Shown: piece by piece, positions 17,701 to 27,300 of the stretch
Position numbering within the stretch: the stretch's first letter is position 1
Layout: every line of letters begins with the position of its first letter
NCBI RefSeq assembly: GCF_000621445.1
Contig: NZ_JHYI01000012.1
Coordinates: 124,001 to 188,000 of the forward strand
DNA: 64,000 nt
Direction: 5' to 3'
Source of the DNA: Alkalihalobacillus bogoriensis ATCC BAA-922
Lineage (GTDB): Bacteria; Bacillota; Bacilli; Bacillales; Bacillaceae_F
Translations under genes and position numbers: made by a program
The notes under the pieces: model-generated
Seen by the model: the letters and a program-made list of their open reading frames with translations, nothing else
Told to the model about the DNA's origin: nothing
Database searches by the model: none

Positions 17701-18419
17701 GATGGTGACGCTAAAATATATTCATAGCGGTCTATCGCAATCGCAAACTGTCCTTCAATGTGTTGGGAGGCTGACCAATTTAACAAAGCTCTTGCACTTG
17801 TATTAATTCCATCGCTAAATCTTTTGTCAGTTGGATAAAGTCCAAACCCATCAATATACATGGCAAGACGCTCTGAAGCCGTTGATTGCGATCGCGCTAC
17901 GGTATTCATGTCGTTAGCCGAAGGAATTCGTTTATTGGCTTTTGCATATTTCAACTTCACTTGAACTTCACGTTGAATTTCTTCAGTAAGAACTTGAATA
18001 GGTAACAAAGCTTCATAACGTTCAATAGCAACCGCAAACTGTTGTTGTTGATGTTGTTGTGTAGCCCACATTAACAATGACCTTGCACTGGAGTTGATGC
18101 CATCAATAAATCTTGCGTCATTTGGATACCGTTCAAAACCAGAAAGATACATTTCTAGGCGCTCAGTAGCCGTTGATTGCGAAGCAGCACGTTGTAGCCA
18201 CTCATCAGCATTTCTAGGTTCAGAAGAAGCAAGTTGTACTGTTGTGCTCTCCTCTTCAACCATTGCCTCATCAACTTGAAAACTTTCTTCTTCTAGTAAC
18301 TCTTCAACTACAATTTCCTCATTTAGAAACTCTTGGTTACTCTCATTCTCATAGGCATATATCACTTGAGAGTGTGATAGATTAGGAACCAACAATAAAC
18401 TCACTATTAACTTTTTCAT
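14727..18419 (-). CDS. Secreted GH73-type glucosaminidase with eight ~95-residue repeats and SH3b domains
   Basis: A 1230-residue exported wall hydrolase. A signal peptide (MKKLIVSLLLVPNL, about 22 residues) is followed by a very acidic linker. Then come eight tandem repeats (about residues 82-840), each opening with STASERL...GY.LYP.D.RF..GIN.SA..LLNW and continuing QQHQQG.F..AI.RYE.IL. Two or three SH3b-like units follow (TRLRTSAS, KWYRVTYNNQTLYVH, GNVREQAS). The C-terminal LytD-like glucosaminidase domain has its likely catalytic Glu1088 in HALLETGNG and YNMFGIGAFD. It would cleave N-acetylglucosaminyl bonds in peptidoglycan. AGGAGGGAG lies 16 bases before the ATG, an unusually long gap. 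The repeats recur in the neighbouring M14 and S8 enzymes. Confidence 0.9.
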   Translation of the reverse strand: MKKLIVSLLLVPNLSHSQVIYAYENESNQEFLNEEIVVEELLEEESFQVDEAMVEEESTTVQLASSEPRNADEWLQRAASQSTATERLEMYLSGFERYPNDARFIDGINSSARSLLMWATQQHQQQQFAVAIERYEALLPIQVLTEEIQREVQVKLKYAKANKRIPSANDMNTVARSQSTASERLAMYIDGFGLYPTDKRFSDGINTSARALLNWSASQHIEGQFAIAIDRYEYILASPSLSSSIKNETQSNLNYAKQGKRSPDMLHDFASRQSSASARLAAFITGYETYPADKRFEVGINTSAQALLVWSRQQHQQGQYNVAVGRYDYILAAPVLSNSIKKEAEVRRKFAQQRVKVPNADQFNTQAKNKSTASERLEMFIDGYYLYPSDNRFESGINTSARSLMNWTNTQLQQGHFDVAIGRYEFILSAPKLSSSLRQQAERNLADARAGRRSPDAIYDSAMKKTDLKERLSLLIEGYEFYPSDSRFVSGIETTASALLVSAVSQHQQRNYANAVESFELILTAPVLSNSLKQELEIRLSYAKRNVQIPSANQLHEIAGNQSTASDRLSSFSAGHILYPNDARFVNGINTSAQSLYTWARSQHQQGNFSTAADRYETILLAPSLSNDISMEVQVAFAFAKNREQVTANRLAELANQQNTASERLSFFIVGYNYFPDDSRFEEGIATSAQSLLNWVKTEHQNGRYGVAVERFEFILSAPVLPELLKREVELRLGYAKQRNRIPTVSQLQNIASNGPTASIRLELFTDAHLLYSSEQRFINGINESAQALLDWASQEHKKGNFDTAIGRYQFIINAIGVHNNIKNEARRLLDLAEKGYINDREIITYTQVSSTFANALSIQLSLNPPPQTDRYRNRTGFIHSSLANVVERGVVNTNGTRLRTSASTANNNNIAATVNSGTTVVIQGEVTGTTVGTSNKWYRVTYNNQTLYVHTSLVNVGRVAVLTTNGNVREQASNSSHNFGRIAKDRQVAIVREVTGTTVGTSNKWYEINFDTWRNAKTVDFEPFMDPNQNDIFQHLVLSSSVGVPSSQLNRILAGRGILDGKGQAFIDAGRQHSVNEVYLIAHALLETGNGNSELATGIDVGRNSNGNLVLATSSNRNNLSNVRTTYNMFGIGAFDSAAKEMGAIYAYNQGWFSPEAAIIGGAKFIGEDYIHNANKQNTLYKMRWNPARPGVKQYATDMEWATKQIPSIKNLYNQLDNPILHFDIPKYR

Positions 18420-18575
18420 AAAGCGATTGTAGTTTCTCCCTCCTTTACTACCAATTTAGTAAAATTGATAGCATTATATATATTTCTTCTTTATAATAAT
18501 TTATTTAATTTGCTATGTAAATGGTGAATTCTACAAAATTCCCCATATTTCTTTTAATATAAAGCTTTTTCACGC

Positions 18576-18607
18576 AAAAAAAGTCGACAAAGCGTAAACT
18601 TTGTCGA
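18576..18607 (-). terminator. Terminator of the M14 peptidase gene
   Basis: Stem TCGACAAAG (18584-18592) / CTTTGTCGA (18599-18607), then CTTTTTTTG on the minus strand, 17 bases after the stop codon. Confidence 0.85.
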
Positions 18608-18623
18608 TAGTAGTAATATTTCC

Positions 18624-21500
18624 TTATCTTCTATTTCGATTTGTATAAGCCTCATCTGCCACAATTAGTCCTACAGAATCATTTTGTCTCCATACACGGT
18701 CCCAATTTGATACTGGTACCGGTCTGTCACCAACATACGGAGAAATTTCCAGTGTAAAACCTGGCTTTTTATATTGAACTGCAAACCAACTTGCAAATCC
18801 ACCACCACTAGTGCTTCTCGTAACATCAATTATTGGGTATCCAGTTTTATTAGACACTGTTCTCGTTAATGGACCTGGGTTTCTAGCAAAAATAACTTCA
18901 CCAGAAGAATGATAGTCAATAATGGTTTTTAAATGTTGGTTTTCTTGAACAAAATTATACATAGTAATCGATTCAGGCTCACTAAGTGGTCTTGGACCTT
19001 TATACATACTTGGGCTCGGTCGACCAGGATTGTTTGTAATCGTGTTCCAAAAATGTGGAAACTGTCGATTCAAGTCTACTCCTCTAGCATTCGCTTTCCA
19101 AGGTGCAAAGTTATTGCTGCCACCATTAATTCTTACAGCCTCTTGAGCAATACGATTACTGTTTAGTGCATTAGCGCCTTGTTGAACTAAAGTTACTCCA
19201 TCCGGATTTACCATCGGAACATACCAAATACTTGTCCGGTCGAGCACTTGCTTTACATCAAAACCACCAAAACGATTACCATTGGCATAAGCAAAAGCAT
19301 ATTCATCAATTTGCTTCATAATGACATTCGTTGTCATATGTTCTCTTGCATGATTAGAACCATTAATAAGAACTTCTGTGCTACCTCTACCTAATTTGAC
19401 TGCGTAAATATTTCGGCCATCAAGTGATTTCCCAAGAACTTTCGTTTCAATTAATCCTGGGTACATTCTCTCTAATGCACGAATGTCATTTTCCATTTGT
19501 CGATAAGTGTAATTCTGTACTTTTGCATTTACGATTCTTTTTATTTCTACTAAACTACGTCGCTCTTCTGCTAAGTTTAAATTAAACCTTGCCTGGTCTC
19601 GAATTGATTTTGGAACTTCAGGAATTCCAATTAAATGCTTATAACGACCAATTGCCGCTTGGAAATCTCTCGCTCTATGTCTTGATTCAGCCCAGTCTAG
19701 TACACTACGTGAACTAGCTGCAATTCCATCAGCAAATCTTTTATCATTCGGATAAAACAAATGCCCCTCTAGATAATGAGCTAAACGTTCAGATGCTGTT
19801 GACTGATTTCTCGCTCTATCGTTTAGTTGGTTTGCAGTTGGTACACGTTGACCTCGCTTAGAATAACTAAGCCTTGCTTGTGTTTCTTTTTTAATCGCAT
19901 TTGATAATACTGGCGCAGATAAGATAAACTCATACCTTCCAGTAGCAAGGGAAAATTGACCTTGTTGATGTTGCTGCCTTGTCCATGTTAATAAAGCATT
20001 TGCACTATCATTAATTCCTGTTTCAAACCTTTTATCATTTGGATATAATTGATAGCCTTCAATAAATTTTTCTAAGCGTTCAGTTGCTGTAGATTGACTT
20101 CTTGCTTCTTGATGTATTTCGTTTGGAGTTGGAACCTTTTTATTTGCTTTTGCATAGTCGAGTTTCATCGTAACCTCATCTTTAATCGACCTACTCACTT
20201 TCGAAAAAGATAAGATATACTCATATCGATCAACAGCAAGACTAAAATTTCCATTACCATGTTGTTGACTTGTCCAATTTAATAATGCTCTTGCACTATC
20301 GTTAATTCCTTTTTGAAAACGACTATCATTTGGAAAAAAGAAAGAACCGTCGTCAAAAGAAACTAGTCTTTCTGAAGCTGTTGCCTTATTACTAGCAATT
20401 TGAACGAATTCATTTGCTGTAGGAACTCTTTGTCCCTCTGATGCAAACCCCAATTGAATAGTGACCGTACGTCTTAACGAATTACCTAGAGCTGGAGAGG
20501 CTAAAATAACTTCATACCTTCCAATTGCTGTTTGAAATTGGCGCTGTTGATGTTGCTGTGTCGTCCAGTTCAACAAAGCTCTGGCGCTAGTGTTTATCCC
20601 TTCACCAAATCGAATATCGTTTGGGTATTTCTCATAACCATCAATAAATGCTTCTAATCTTTCTGATGCAGTTGATTGTCGTTGTGCATAATCGAACAAC
20701 AAATCAGGTGTTAAAGTTTCTTGAACCGCGTAATTCAACTTTCTTTCTGTCTCTCTTCTTATTGTGTCAGATAAGAGAGGAGATAAAAGAATTTTTTGAT
20801 ATCTCTCTACAGCAACGTCAAAATGTCCATCTCGATGTTGTTGTGTGGCCCAGTTAAATAAAGCCAATGCACTATCATTTATTCCTTTTTCAAAACGATT
20901 GTCGTTTGAATATAAATAATACCCTTCAATATACAAATCTAATCTTTCTGAAGCTGTTGAGCCATTTTTTGCTATTGTGACAAATTGAGTTGCTGAAGGT
21001 ATCTTTTTATTTTCCTTTGCATACCTAAGTCTAACCTCAGACTCATTTTTCAACAGCTCATTAAGACCTGGGGAATCAAGTATCGTTTCATAACGGTCAA
21101 TTACAATCCCAAACTGGCCTTGGTTATGTTGTTGATTGGACCAATTTAGTAATGCTCTTGCACTGTCATTAATCCCCTTTACAAAACGTTGATCTGATGA
21201 ATATTGCAGATAACCTGCTACAAATTCTTGTAATCTCTCAGATGCTGTTGTTCTAGATTGGGCAAAAGCCAACCAATCATCCGCTGACCGTAAGTCAACA
21301 TTAGTTACAGATACTTCCTCTTCTTCTTCTTCATTTCCCTGTAAATCCTCAACTACCTGCTCTTCTGTTTGGTTTAGTTCTTCTCCTACCTGCTGCTCTG
21401 TTTCAAGTTGCCCACTACCGCCTTGATTTGTACTCATCGCATGGAATGAATGAGGATAAATCAAAACCCCAACCAAGAGTAATGTTATGATTCTTTTCAC
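18624..21500 (-). CDS. Secreted M14 zinc carboxypeptidase-family enzyme with six ~95-residue repeats
   Basis: A 958-residue exported protein. Start GTG 21498-21500 follows AAGGAGA by five bases. A signal peptide (KRIITLLLVGVLIYPHSFHA) and acidic linker precede six copies of the TASERL/GYxxYPNDxRF/QQHQQGxF repeat, the same unit as in the neighbouring glucosaminidase. The C-terminal M14 domain (about residues 645-950) shows the zinc ligands in NHAREHMT and IIDYHSSGE, the substrate arginine region ANARGVDLNRQFPHFW, and the catalytic glutamate in TLEISPY. The arrangement resembles gamma-D-glutamyl-diamino-acid endopeptidase I (M14C), so peptidoglycan stem peptides are the probable substrate. It stands alone between terminators. 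Confidence 0.9.
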   Translation of the reverse strand: MKRIITLLLVGVLIYPHSFHAMSTNQGGSGQLETEQQVGEELNQTEEQVVEDLQGNEEEEEEVSVTNVDLRSADDWLAFAQSRTTASERLQEFVAGYLQYSSDQRFVKGINDSARALLNWSNQQHNQGQFGIVIDRYETILDSPGLNELLKNESEVRLRYAKENKKIPSATQFVTIAKNGSTASERLDLYIEGYYLYSNDNRFEKGINDSALALFNWATQQHRDGHFDVAVERYQKILLSPLLSDTIRRETERKLNYAVQETLTPDLLFDYAQRQSTASERLEAFIDGYEKYPNDIRFGEGINTSARALLNWTTQQHQQRQFQTAIGRYEVILASPALGNSLRRTVTIQLGFASEGQRVPTANEFVQIASNKATASERLVSFDDGSFFFPNDSRFQKGINDSARALLNWTSQQHGNGNFSLAVDRYEYILSFSKVSRSIKDEVTMKLDYAKANKKVPTPNEIHQEARSQSTATERLEKFIEGYQLYPNDKRFETGINDSANALLTWTRQQHQQGQFSLATGRYEFILSAPVLSNAIKKETQARLSYSKRGQRVPTANQLNDRARNQSTASERLAHYLEGHLFYPNDKRFADGIAASSRSVLDWAESRHRARDFQAAIGRYKHLIGIPEVPKSIRDQARFNLNLAEERRSLVEIKRIVNAKVQNYTYRQMENDIRALERMYPGLIETKVLGKSLDGRNIYAVKLGRGSTEVLINGSNHAREHMTTNVIMKQIDEYAFAYANGNRFGGFDVKQVLDRTSIWYVPMVNPDGVTLVQQGANALNSNRIAQEAVRINGGSNNFAPWKANARGVDLNRQFPHFWNTITNNPGRPSPSMYKGPRPLSEPESITMYNFVQENQHLKTIIDYHSSGEVIFARNPGPLTRTVSNKTGYPIIDVTRSTSGGGFASWFAVQYKKPGFTLEISPYVGDRPVPVSNWDRVWRQNDSVGLIVADEAYTNRNRR

Positions 21501-21713
21501 TATCTTCTCCTTCTGATCACACTCCATTTGTCATGATCGTAATTTTAGGTTTCATAGATTGACACAATTAAATAATAGTAGATTAATAACATAAAGTAAA
21601 TCATAATTTTACATAAAAAATTACTTTTCTCCTAGAAAAATTGAAAATAACCTGTTCAACAAGACAAAAATTAGTACAAAGTATTCATCCTTTCTTCTGT
21701 ACCTTCATAAATG

Positions 21714-21761
21714 AAAAAGAGAATGCACAGAAGAGCGTATAGAACTCTTGTAACATTCTCT
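21714..21761 (-). terminator. Terminator of the glycosyltransferase/ABC operon
   Basis: Two stacked stems on the minus strand, AGAGAATG...CATTCTCT enclosing ACAAGAG...CTCTTCTGT, followed by TTTTTC. It lies 27 bases past the last gene of the cluster. Confidence 0.75.
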
Positions 21762-21787
21762 AAGATACCAACGATAGTTTTTATTAT

Positions 21788-24358
21788 TTACTCGTCTTCC
21801 ACTGTTGATTGAGTAAATTGTATTTTGTTTGTTAAACATTCATTTAATCTAATGGCATGCCTCGTATAGCCGAAGTTCATTTCTACGTAACGCAGCGCTT
21901 TTCCTGATTGTTGTTTATAGAGTGTTTCATCTTCCATCAGTGCATCTATCTTTTTTAATACTTCAAATGGTTCTGCATAAATAGCGGCTTCACCAAATAA
22001 TTTTTGGTAACTATGAGGTAAGATTACAGGTACACCAACTGCCATCGCCTCTATAATAACCCTTCCAAAGGATTCAACCCAGTCTGGATGCGTATAATAG
22101 ACAAATACATCTAGTTTTGATAGAAACTCTTTCGGGTGTATTTCACCAAACTCGTATACATGCCAGTTATTTGGTTTATATCCAATAACTCTCGTTGGAT
22201 TAATTGCTCCTCCTAGAATATACACTTCATACTTTTTTGAATCAGGATAAATCGCAAGTAACTCTGATTTTTTTACCGGCCATTTAACTTCATGGTCTCT
22301 TGAGTGTCGACCAATTTTGGTTTTACTTTCCCTCAAACTTAATTGTTCAGGGCGCTTCCACTCTTGCAAATGAATAACATTTGCCCAATCTTCATCGGAA
22401 AGAGTAATCGCGCTCAAATCTTCTTTATGATAATCGTACAAAGCTTCTCTAACCAATGGGCCTATCGGGTACCATATGCCCTTTTTTTCAAAATACCTAA
22501 CTATATGTTCTTGACTTTGTTTTAAATCATACCGAAGAACCGCATTGGGACCGTAGTCACTCATAGGTGGTTGATTTATAATAATCCTTATATGATTGGC
22601 TTTAACATTAGGAACATATTTCTGCCACTCATGCAGAATTGGAGGATAGCGAATAATCAACACATCACAAGAAACTTTTTCTTCAAACACAAGCATTCGG
22701 ACAGTGTCTCCGTCAATCTCTTCACGAACCTTCGGATTCACAGTTTTACTGGGATCAACATCATACCTTGCCATTTGGATTAAACCTGTTTTTATCCCCA
22801 TAAGCTTTTGTGCCTTTATTTCTTCAATATTTGATATCGTGCTCCCACCAACAAGTCTAAAATCTGATGCTATAATCACATCAAAATGTTTTCTTTGACT
22901 CACAACATCATTTCCATTTAGTAAAGAAAAAGGAACAGGAATAACACGATTAGGATTTTCTTTGTTTAAGAATAACGAATCCGCATGTTCATGAAAATAA
23001 GTAAAGCTTTCTAAATATTCTTTTTGAACCCCTATTCGATATTTGTTTGAAAAGGTTACATTGTATTCACAAAAAAACGAGTTTCTTTCTAACTTAAAGG
23101 AAACCGGTCCTGTACTTAGAGGGACATACGCTTTCTCACCAAACAAATGTTGGATTCTTTTTATGTATTCATACTCAGCCCCGTGTAGGACTTCATCAAA
23201 AAATCCTATTTCTTTTAAAACGTTTTCCCGTCTAAACATCAGCGACAAAAGATTAGTATGAAGATAGTAGCCCGCATGCTTCCATCTATAAAAATGAAAT
23301 TGTTTATTTGTCCAAACCATTTGTGATGTATTAGCCATTACAGAATTGTGATTTATCAAGTGTTCGGTTTGCTTTTTTATTCTCTCCGGGTGAACCCATT
23401 CATTATCCGTAACAATCGTTACAAATTCTCCATCTGCCATATCCAATCCAATGTTCAATAGTTCAAAAAAAGTCTTCTCAGCCTCTGTTTGATAAATCTT
23501 AATCCTATGATCATTATAGTTAGTTACAATATCCGTTAATTGTTGGTTATTGTTATCACTTAATAACACAACTTCAAAATTTGACCAAGACTGTTGCAGG
23601 ATTGACTCTAAGGTTGAACAGATTTCTTCTTCCCCACCCCTTGTTGGAACAAGTATGGAAACTTTAGAAGCCTGTGGGGTGCTATCCTTTTTTACACCGT
23701 GTAGTAAAGTAAATATATTTTCATCTTCATCTTTCTTCACCGATAATGCATCTAGACCAAATAAATGTAGTGCTTTATTTACATGGTCGACTTTACAAGT
23801 GATGTCTTCTGTTATGTTCGAAGCGGAAAAAAGGAGGTTGACATTCTCTTCTCCTTTGATGCATTTTTCTAACATTTCAACAGCTTGTGTATTTTGTTTC
23901 AACTTAAGAAGGCAGTCTATCTCTACAACTGCCTTGTCATAAGCTAACTTTGCCTTTTTCTTAAGATTTATTTTTTGAAGGTATTCTAAGCTTTTTTTTA
24001 CACTATGTTCATCTTTTGCTTCCGCATGCCATAATGCCAATTCCCAAAATGCTTTGTTTTTTACTTTTGGACCACTGTTTTCGCTAGCTAAGTTTTCAAT
24101 TTCAACGAGTTCTTTTTCAATAAAACCAAGTGAAAAAAGTCGAGTTTTCATCTTTTCCAACCTTTGAAGAGTATAGCTTTTTGACGGAAAAAGAACTCGT
24201 TTTATTACTTCCTTTTGTCGCGTAGACAGTCTTTTAGAAATTTTCTTTTTATAATCGGAATCAAGTTTGCTTTCAACCCAACCTAGAAAAGATAGAAGAA
24301 GCTTTCCAAGGTAACTATTAAAGAAAATTCTATATATTTTTTTCAAAATATTTACCAT
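21788..24358 (-). CDS. Two-catalytic-domain glycosyltransferase (GT2 + GT-B)
   Basis: An 856-residue cytoplasmic protein. Residues 100-220 form TPR-like helices. A GT2 domain (about 245-460) starts KVSILVPTRGGEEEICSTLE and carries the acidic nucleotide site IVTDNEW. A GT-B domain (about 520-850) starts FDVIIASDFRLVGGST and contains the donor-binding ESFGRVIIEAMAVGVPVILP. It shares this TPR-GT2-GT-B order with the next gene upstream, so both are probably polymer-extending enzymes that add two sugars. Start ATG 24356-24358, seven bases after AGGAGG. It follows its neighbour by 23 bp. Confidence 0.82.
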   Translation of the reverse strand: MVNILKKIYRIFFNSYLGKLLLSFLGWVESKLDSDYKKKISKRLSTRQKEVIKRVLFPSKSYTLQRLEKMKTRLFSLGFIEKELVEIENLASENSGPKVKNKAFWELALWHAEAKDEHSVKKSLEYLQKINLKKKAKLAYDKAVVEIDCLLKLKQNTQAVEMLEKCIKGEENVNLLFSASNITEDITCKVDHVNKALHLFGLDALSVKKDEDENIFTLLHGVKKDSTPQASKVSILVPTRGGEEEICSTLESILQQSWSNFEVVLLSDNNNQQLTDIVTNYNDHRIKIYQTEAEKTFFELLNIGLDMADGEFVTIVTDNEWVHPERIKKQTEHLINHNSVMANTSQMVWTNKQFHFYRWKHAGYYLHTNLLSLMFRRENVLKEIGFFDEVLHGAEYEYIKRIQHLFGEKAYVPLSTGPVSFKLERNSFFCEYNVTFSNKYRIGVQKEYLESFTYFHEHADSLFLNKENPNRVIPVPFSLLNGNDVVSQRKHFDVIIASDFRLVGGSTISNIEEIKAQKLMGIKTGLIQMARYDVDPSKTVNPKVREEIDGDTVRMLVFEEKVSCDVLIIRYPPILHEWQKYVPNVKANHIRIIINQPPMSDYGPNAVLRYDLKQSQEHIVRYFEKKGIWYPIGPLVREALYDYHKEDLSAITLSDEDWANVIHLQEWKRPEQLSLRESKTKIGRHSRDHEVKWPVKKSELLAIYPDSKKYEVYILGGAINPTRVIGYKPNNWHVYEFGEIHPKEFLSKLDVFVYYTHPDWVESFGRVIIEAMAVGVPVILPHSYQKLFGEAAIYAEPFEVLKKIDALMEDETLYKQQSGKALRYVEMNFGYTRHAIRLNECLTNKIQFTQSTVEDE

Positions 24359-24381
24359 AACTTTTCCTCCTGAGCGAGAGG

Positions 24382-27300
24382 TCACGCTTCATTTACATGA
24401 TTTTTTCGTATTTCTTCCAACCGTTCTTTAAAGGAAGAAATACTACAATGATTTGCCACAAATCTTTTTGCAGCAGATACCTTTGCCATATACAGTTGTT
24501 CAGACCCCCAAATTTCTCTTACTACTTTTACTACATCGTCAGGGTTTGCATAGGTTGCTGCATTCCCAAAATGAATTTCAAACTCTGGTGGTAGTATCAC
24601 AGGTAATCCCGATGCCATAGCCTTTAATATCGGGCGACCGAAATCATAGTTGTACTGTTTTGATGGGTAATATACATAAAAATCAATATTACTTAAAAAG
24701 TCTGTCTCTGCCACTTGGTCATCTGAACTAATCGTCCAATTTTCAGGTTTTTCACCTAACAAATTAATTGGTCTCTCCGCACTACCATAAATATGTACAT
24801 CATATTCATTTGACATACCATATACCGATTGAATCGTTGTAGCAATTGATGACCACGCCAAATTATCGTCTTGTCCATGACGCCCTATGACCGCCTTCTT
24901 TCCACTGCCTCCTTGGAAACTTCGACTTCCCACATCATTTGATAACAATAGAAATGGAGACCAAATCTCATCGCTTACAAATAAATACCTTTCATCTTCT
25001 TTCAGATATTTTTGGACTAATGGAGAAAGTGAAATCCATTTCCCTTTACTATGGAAAGCTGCTTCTAAATGTTCTCTTGCTACCTCCGGACTAAAAGTTT
25101 CTTTATGTTCGATTGAACCAATAAGTACAAGAACATTATTACTTTTAACTTCAGGTACACTGTCTATTTGATGCTTTAAAATCATTGGATTTCCTACTAT
25201 CAAAAATTCAGCCGACACACTTTCACCTGGAACAAGAATTTCAATATCATTATCTTGTGCCACTTGGTAAAACCTAGGATTAATCGGGTCATCACGATAA
25301 TCATCATATCGATCCCAATGAAAGACTCCGACTTTCTTACCAGCTTGAACAGCAGCTACTATATAATCTATTGTTGTACTAAAGTAATCATCTTCAGCAC
25401 TAAAGTCAGAAACATAAACAATATCATATTCCCTTACTTCAGGCCTTTTAAAATAATTCATAACCGGTGCTGGAAATGTGCGTTCACGGCTTTTGGTATT
25501 AACAAATAACGGCTCATTTGTACTATAATTTGTATGCCACCATTGTGCAGCATCTCTATACACTCTTCTTAAACCAAACTTCACTGTACGAATATGTGTT
25601 GCCTTCGACCTCGTCAATGAGGTGTCACTTGATAATGAGAAAGATAGCGGTAGTGTTGGTCTATGGACTAACACGCTACCTTTACCATACACCGTTTCAA
25701 TTCTCCAAAAGAACTCTGTATCACCAGTTACTCGTACAACATCCCACCCTCCCATTTTCTCAATAACCTCTCTTGGAAAAAGGAGCGATGATAAATTCCG
25801 TTCAAAGTATGTACCTTTTGGAAACCAAGGGCCAACAAAAGTCATATCATCATACACACGTGCCCAATATGAAACAACAGCGACATATTCAGGCTTATTC
25901 AAGAGCGCACGGATTTGACTTTCAATTTTTTGAGGGTGTGACCAATCATCACTATCGTGGACTGTTACATAATCACCGGTAATATAATCAAGTGCGGTAT
26001 TCCTAGCTGAGTATGCCCCTTCATTTTTCTCTTTCCTAATAAGCTTTACCCTATTATCTTTTGCAGCATAAGAAGAAATAACCTCACAAGTATTGTCTGG
26101 GCTACAGTCATCTACAACTATAATTTCTATGTTTTTCCAAGTCTGATTTAATAAACTATCTAGTGTTACACCAATCATATCTTCAGCACTATACGCTGGA
26201 ATGATAATCGATACTTTCTCTTTTTGTGATTGTTCAAACTCAACTGAACTATTTTCAAGAATAGAGTTGTCAGCGGTAATATTAGAAAGACTTAATGGTT
26301 CTTGATTATTTTTCTTAATAATCGGCAAATACCCTGAGTTCTCAAAAACGTAGTTAACCCATTTCAGCTTTTCTTCCTCAGTGTCTTTCGTATTCGCTAC
26401 GGCTAAACACAAATCAGGATTATATCCATGAATTTCTATTGCTTCCTCAAGCAATGCTTTTGCATCATCAATTCTCTTAAGCTTCATGAAACATTTTACT
26501 TTCATCACTATACGCTCTATATCATTCACTTTACTAGGGTCCAATTTATTAATTAACTCTAAGTTCGCCAAAGCATTATCGTATTTTTCATTAGCAAATT
26601 CCCATCTCATAAGTGCCCAAGAAGCTTTAATTCTTTCACGGTTTGTTTTCTTCTCGGATAGCATAATTTGCTCGAGCTCCTCTTTTGCATAAGTCGAGAA
26701 TCCGCCCCATAACTTTTTGTCTAACGTTGTTGCTTTAATTTGTTTCTTTTTTACCGCACTATTTCCCTTTTTCAAAGAATTTCTTTTCTTCCTTTTAAGC
26801 CCTATACCCGTTTTTATTGTGTCGACAACTGTTCTAACCGGGTTTAAATATCTCCATGTTCGACTAGAAAGAATATTATTATATCGCTTTTCGAGTTGGC
26901 GGTATTCAGCAACTAATGTTTCATATTTTTCTTTCTCATCCATCATGTCAAATTGATATTGCCTAATTTGACTTTGATATTTACGGATCTCATCTTTAAG
27001 AGAATCTTTTTCGCCTTTCAATAAATTTATTTCATCATTTAATATTTTTTGTCTTTCTTTACTTTCTTCATAATTCTTTCTTACTCCAGCTAATTTATTT
27101 TTTAACTGTTTCCATTCAGGATGAGCTTTAGCTACTGTTAAAGACCGTTCAGTTAAAGCGTAAATCCCCTCGTCACCTTCTAGAACACCAAATTCAGTTG
27201 AATGTAGATCTTTTATAAGCTTATGAAAATCTTCCACAACATAAATAGAAGTTTGGAATGTATGTGAGGTTAACTTATATCCTACACTTCTTAAATAATT

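Noticed and set aside
23550-27000. Several plus-strand open frames of 60-130 codons opposite the two giant glycosyltransferases
   Set aside because: They are complements of well-supported coding domains, rich in Ser/Phe/Cys, with no start signals.
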